Positions 6,132 through 7,746 of a stretch of DNA of 7,746 bases are shown one piece after another. Below the pieces are notes generated by a model, which saw only the letters and a list, made by a program, of their open reading frames with translations, was not told where the DNA came from and searched no databases. The position numbers and the translations under genes were made by a program. Origin of the DNA: Erythrobacter sp. UBA3075 (GTDB taxonomy: Bacteria; Pseudomonadota; Alphaproteobacteria; Sphingomonadales; Sphingomonadaceae); NCBI GenBank assembly GCA_002367375.1, contig DFBR01000169.1, positions 7,766 through 15,511 on the forward strand. The letters are read 5' to 3'. Positions within the stretch are counted from its first letter, which is position 1, and the number at the start of each line of letters is the position of its first letter.

Positions 6132-7001
6132 ATGACCGAGACAGAATTTATCGCCGCATTGCGCAAACTGCCGCTGCACAAGGCCGCGCGCGGGCTGGCA
6201 GACGATGCGGCGGTGCTCGAAATGGGCGGAGAAACGCTCGTCCTTACGCATGATGCCATGGTTGAAGGCCGCCACTTCCTTCCCTCGCAAGACATGGCCG
6301 ACGTGGCGTGGAAGCTGGTCGCGACCAATCTTTCCGATCTTGCAGCAAAGGGCGCAGAGCCGATTGGCGTCTTGCTTGGCCATGTGCTGGGCGAAGGTGA
6401 TACTGACTTCATTGCCGGGCTGGAGGATGTGCTGTCGCATTACGGCGTGCCTCTGCTGGGCGGTGACACGGTCGCTGGAGATGGCGCTCGCACACTCGGC
6501 CTGACTGCAATCGGCAAGGCATCTTACACACCCGTACCCTCGCGCGCCGGGGCGCGAATCGGTGATGCAGTATATGTCACAGGGACACTGGGGGCGGCGA
6601 TGCTTGGCTTCGAAACTCTACGCGATGGCAGCGATAATGACGCGACTGCCTACACCCGCCCGATGGCGCGCCTGGCGGAGGGATACGACCTTGCACCCCT
6701 TGCCACTGCGATGATGGATGTCTCGGACGGTTTGCTGCTCGACATTTATCGTATGGCCGATGCGAGCGAGGTTTCCATTGCAATTGATAGCGCAAAAGTG
6801 CCGGTCGCCGATGTTGAACGGCGTATGGAATGCCTGACGTGGGGTGATGATTACGAACTGCTGTTCACGCTGCCCGGCGGCACCTTCCCGCCCGTAGCGG
6901 CAACGCAAATCGGACGCGCCGAACCCAAAGGCTTCGCCCCGCTGTTCGTCGATGGTGAGGCGATTACCAACCCGCAGGGGCTGGGCTACCTCCACCAATA
7001 G
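6132..7001 (+). CDS. thiL: Thiamine-monophosphate kinase
   Basis: ThiL phosphorylates thiamine monophosphate to thiamine diphosphate, the active cofactor, using ATP and magnesium. The protein has 289 residues, shorter than the ~325 of E. coli. Visible motifs are 'LADDAAVL' (22-29), 'THDAMVEGRHF' (39-49), 'WKLVATNLSDLAAKGAEP' (60-77), 'LLGGDTVAG' (108-116), 'DVSDGLLLDI' (196-205) and 'WGDDYELLFT' (237-246). The aspartates of these blocks are the metal and nucleotide ligands of the AIR-synthetase/PurM-like fold. The stretch between 'VSDGL' and 'GDDYELLF' is only ~36 residues and appears trimmed. It lies 21 bases after nusB in the same direction and is probably the last gene of the operon. A short hairpin begins at its stop codon. 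Confidence 0.94.
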   Translation: MTETEFIAALRKLPLHKAARGLADDAAVLEMGGETLVLTHDAMVEGRHFLPSQDMADVAWKLVATNLSDLAAKGAEPIGVLLGHVLGEGDTDFIAGLEDVLSHYGVPLLGGDTVAGDGARTLGLTAIGKASYTPVPSRAGARIGDAVYVTGTLGAAMLGFETLRDGSDNDATAYTRPMARLAEGYDLAPLATAMMDVSDGLLLDIYRMADASEVSIAIDSAKVPVADVERRMECLTWGDDYELLFTLPGGTFPPVAATQIGRAEPKGFAPLFVDGEAITNPQGLGYLHQ

Positions 7002-7023
7002 GCCGATTTTCCACAGATTGGCC
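7001..7023 (+). terminator. Hairpin at the thiL stop, possible weak terminator
   Basis: GGCCGAT (7001-7007) pairs with ATTGGCC (7017-7023) through seven base pairs, including one G-U, around a nine-base loop. Only GAGTTTGG follows, so there is no real T-run. It may slow polymerase, protect the 3' end of the his-nusB-thiL message, or mean nothing. Confidence 0.3.
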
Positions 7024-7104
7024 GAGTTTGGCGTCGTGAAGGGGAAAAATCCCGCTTTACGCTTGTCGAACGCCGAGCTTTTCCCTAGCGCGCATACCTA
7101 TTCG

Positions 7105-7133
7105 GGCCCGGCAGAACCGGGTCGTTTTTATTT
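7105..7133 (+). terminator. Intrinsic terminator-like hairpin in the hppA leader
   Basis: CCCGG (7107-7111) and CCGGG (7117-7121) form a perfect stem around a CAGAA loop, extended by a G-U (7106/7122) and a G-C (7105/7123) pair. After one more G comes TTTTTATTT (7125-7133). The shape is that of a Rho-independent terminator on the plus strand. It lies 104 bases past thiL and only 22 bases before the hppA ATG, so it either ends the thiL message late or sits inside the hppA leader as an attenuator-like element. Confidence 0.6.
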
Positions 7134-7155
7134 CTGAGAGGGGACGACTGGGGTC

Positions 7156-7746
7156 ATGGAACTCGTATTAATCGCAATTGTGCTGGGTGTGGTCGCTGTA
7201 TTGTATGGCATCATCACCAGCCGCCAGGTGCTCGGATCGAGCGCGGGCAATGAACGCATGCAGGAAATTTCCGGCGCTGTGCAAGAGGGCGCGCAAGCGT
7301 ATCTCAAGCGTCAATATACCGCGATCAGCATCGTCGGTGTGATCGTTGCTATTCTGGTTTTCGTATTCCTGGGGGCCATTTCGGCGACCGGTTTCGTGAT
7401 CGGCGCGGTGCTTTCGGGTGTTGCCGGCTTCATCGGGATGAACATCTCGGTTCGCGCAAACGTACGGACGGCTGCTGCTGCTGAAACCGGCTTGCAGGAA
7501 GGCCTGACCGTGGCGTTCCGCGCAGGTGCGGTTACCGGCATGCTGGTTGCTGGCCTTGCGTTGCTAGCGATTGCGGGCTTCTTCTATGCGCTAACCGGCC
7601 CAATGGGTTTGGACCTCACTGTCCTTGCAGAGAAGCGTGAAGTCATTGACGCATTGGTCGGCCTCGCCTTCGGTGCATCGCTGATTTCGATCTTCGCCCG
7701 CCTTGGCGGTGGTATCTTCACCAAAGCTGCAGACGTTGGTGCCGAT
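7156..7746 (+). CDS. hppA: Proton-translocating membrane pyrophosphatase, N-terminal part
   Basis: The first 197 codons of a gene that runs off the window end with the frame still open; full proteins are about 700 residues. H+-PPases split pyrophosphate and pump protons across the membrane. The start '[19 protein letters not shown]' is the first membrane segment. It is followed by '[20 protein letters not shown]' (31-50) and '[12 protein letters not shown]' (51-62), the conserved block between helices 1 and 2. Further hydrophobic spans lie at about 57-75, 78-96, 122-146 and 165-181. The last residues, '[18 protein letters not shown]' (180-197), are the start of the motif that leads into the substrate site DVGADLVGKVE. 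The residues deciding potassium dependence lie beyond the window. The Shine-Dalgarno is unclear: GAGAGGGG (7136-7143) is 12 bases away and GGGG (7150-7153) only two. Confidence 0.95.
   Translation, partial: MELVLIAIVLGVVAVLYGIITSRQVLGSSAGNERMQEISGAVQEGAQAYLKRQYTAISIVGVIVAILVFVFLGAISATGFVIGAVLSGVAGFIGMNISVRANVRTAAAAETGLQEGLTVAFRAGAVTGMLVAGLALLAIAGFFYALTGPMGLDLTVLAEKREVIDALVGLAFGASLISIFARLGGGIFTKAADVGAD

Noticed and set aside
6952..7137. 61-codon open frame overlapping the thiL end
   Set aside because: It starts inside thiL in another frame with no ribosome binding site. Only its last part, after 7036, is discussed, as a speculative leader frame.
7467..7483. GCT repeat in hppA
   Set aside because: A short run of alanine codons in a coding region, too short to be a meaningful tandem repeat.
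1..7746. CRISPR arrays, tRNAs, insertion sequences, phage or defence genes
   Set aside because: I looked on both strands and saw no regularly spaced repeats, tRNA-like cloverleaf arms, transposase motifs or long terminal inverted repeats. The window is ordinary housekeeping DNA apart from the points listed.

Overview
The window looks like chromosomal DNA from an alphaproteobacterium, most likely order Sphingomonadales and near the Erythrobacteraceae. The reasons are GC-rich coding sequence, a compact J-domain gene divergent from a BolA gene, a short-form HisG, and a membrane pyrophosphatase of the alphaproteobacterial kind. This placement is inferred from protein character; there is no rRNA marker. 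Nearly all bases are coding, and many neighbouring genes touch or overlap by a few bases.

Region 1 (1-1885) starts with the tail of a probable DUF2236/MpaB-type oxygenase. It ends head-on against a small J-domain protein on the minus strand, the two stop codons sharing a CTAG. Divergent from the J-domain gene is a bolA-like gene, translationally coupled to a glutathione S-transferase; BolA and GST both relate to thiol or iron-sulfur chemistry.

Region 2 (1985-3603) has an exported FKBP-type prolyl isomerase coupled to an epoxide-hydrolase-like alpha/beta hydrolase. Facing it on the minus strand is what I read as the decayed relic of a DUF2332-type gene. The first ~49 codons and the last ~25 codons survive in different frames, with the whole middle missing.

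Region 3 (3686-7001) is a tight housekeeping cluster: hisG, hisD, nusB and thiL. It covers the first and last steps of histidine synthesis, a transcription antitermination factor, and the last step of thiamine diphosphate synthesis. The first three genes overlap at their stop/start codons, so they are probably one transcript.

Region 4 (7002-7746) is a 154-base gap followed by the first 197 codons of hppA, a proton-pumping membrane pyrophosphatase cut by the window end. A GC hairpin with a T-run, shaped like an intrinsic terminator, lies only 22 bases before the hppA start codon.

I found no tRNA, rRNA, CRISPR array, insertion sequence or phage gene, and no new multi-gene system. The points most worth a second look are the deleted DUF2332 relic and the terminator-like hairpin in the hppA leader.
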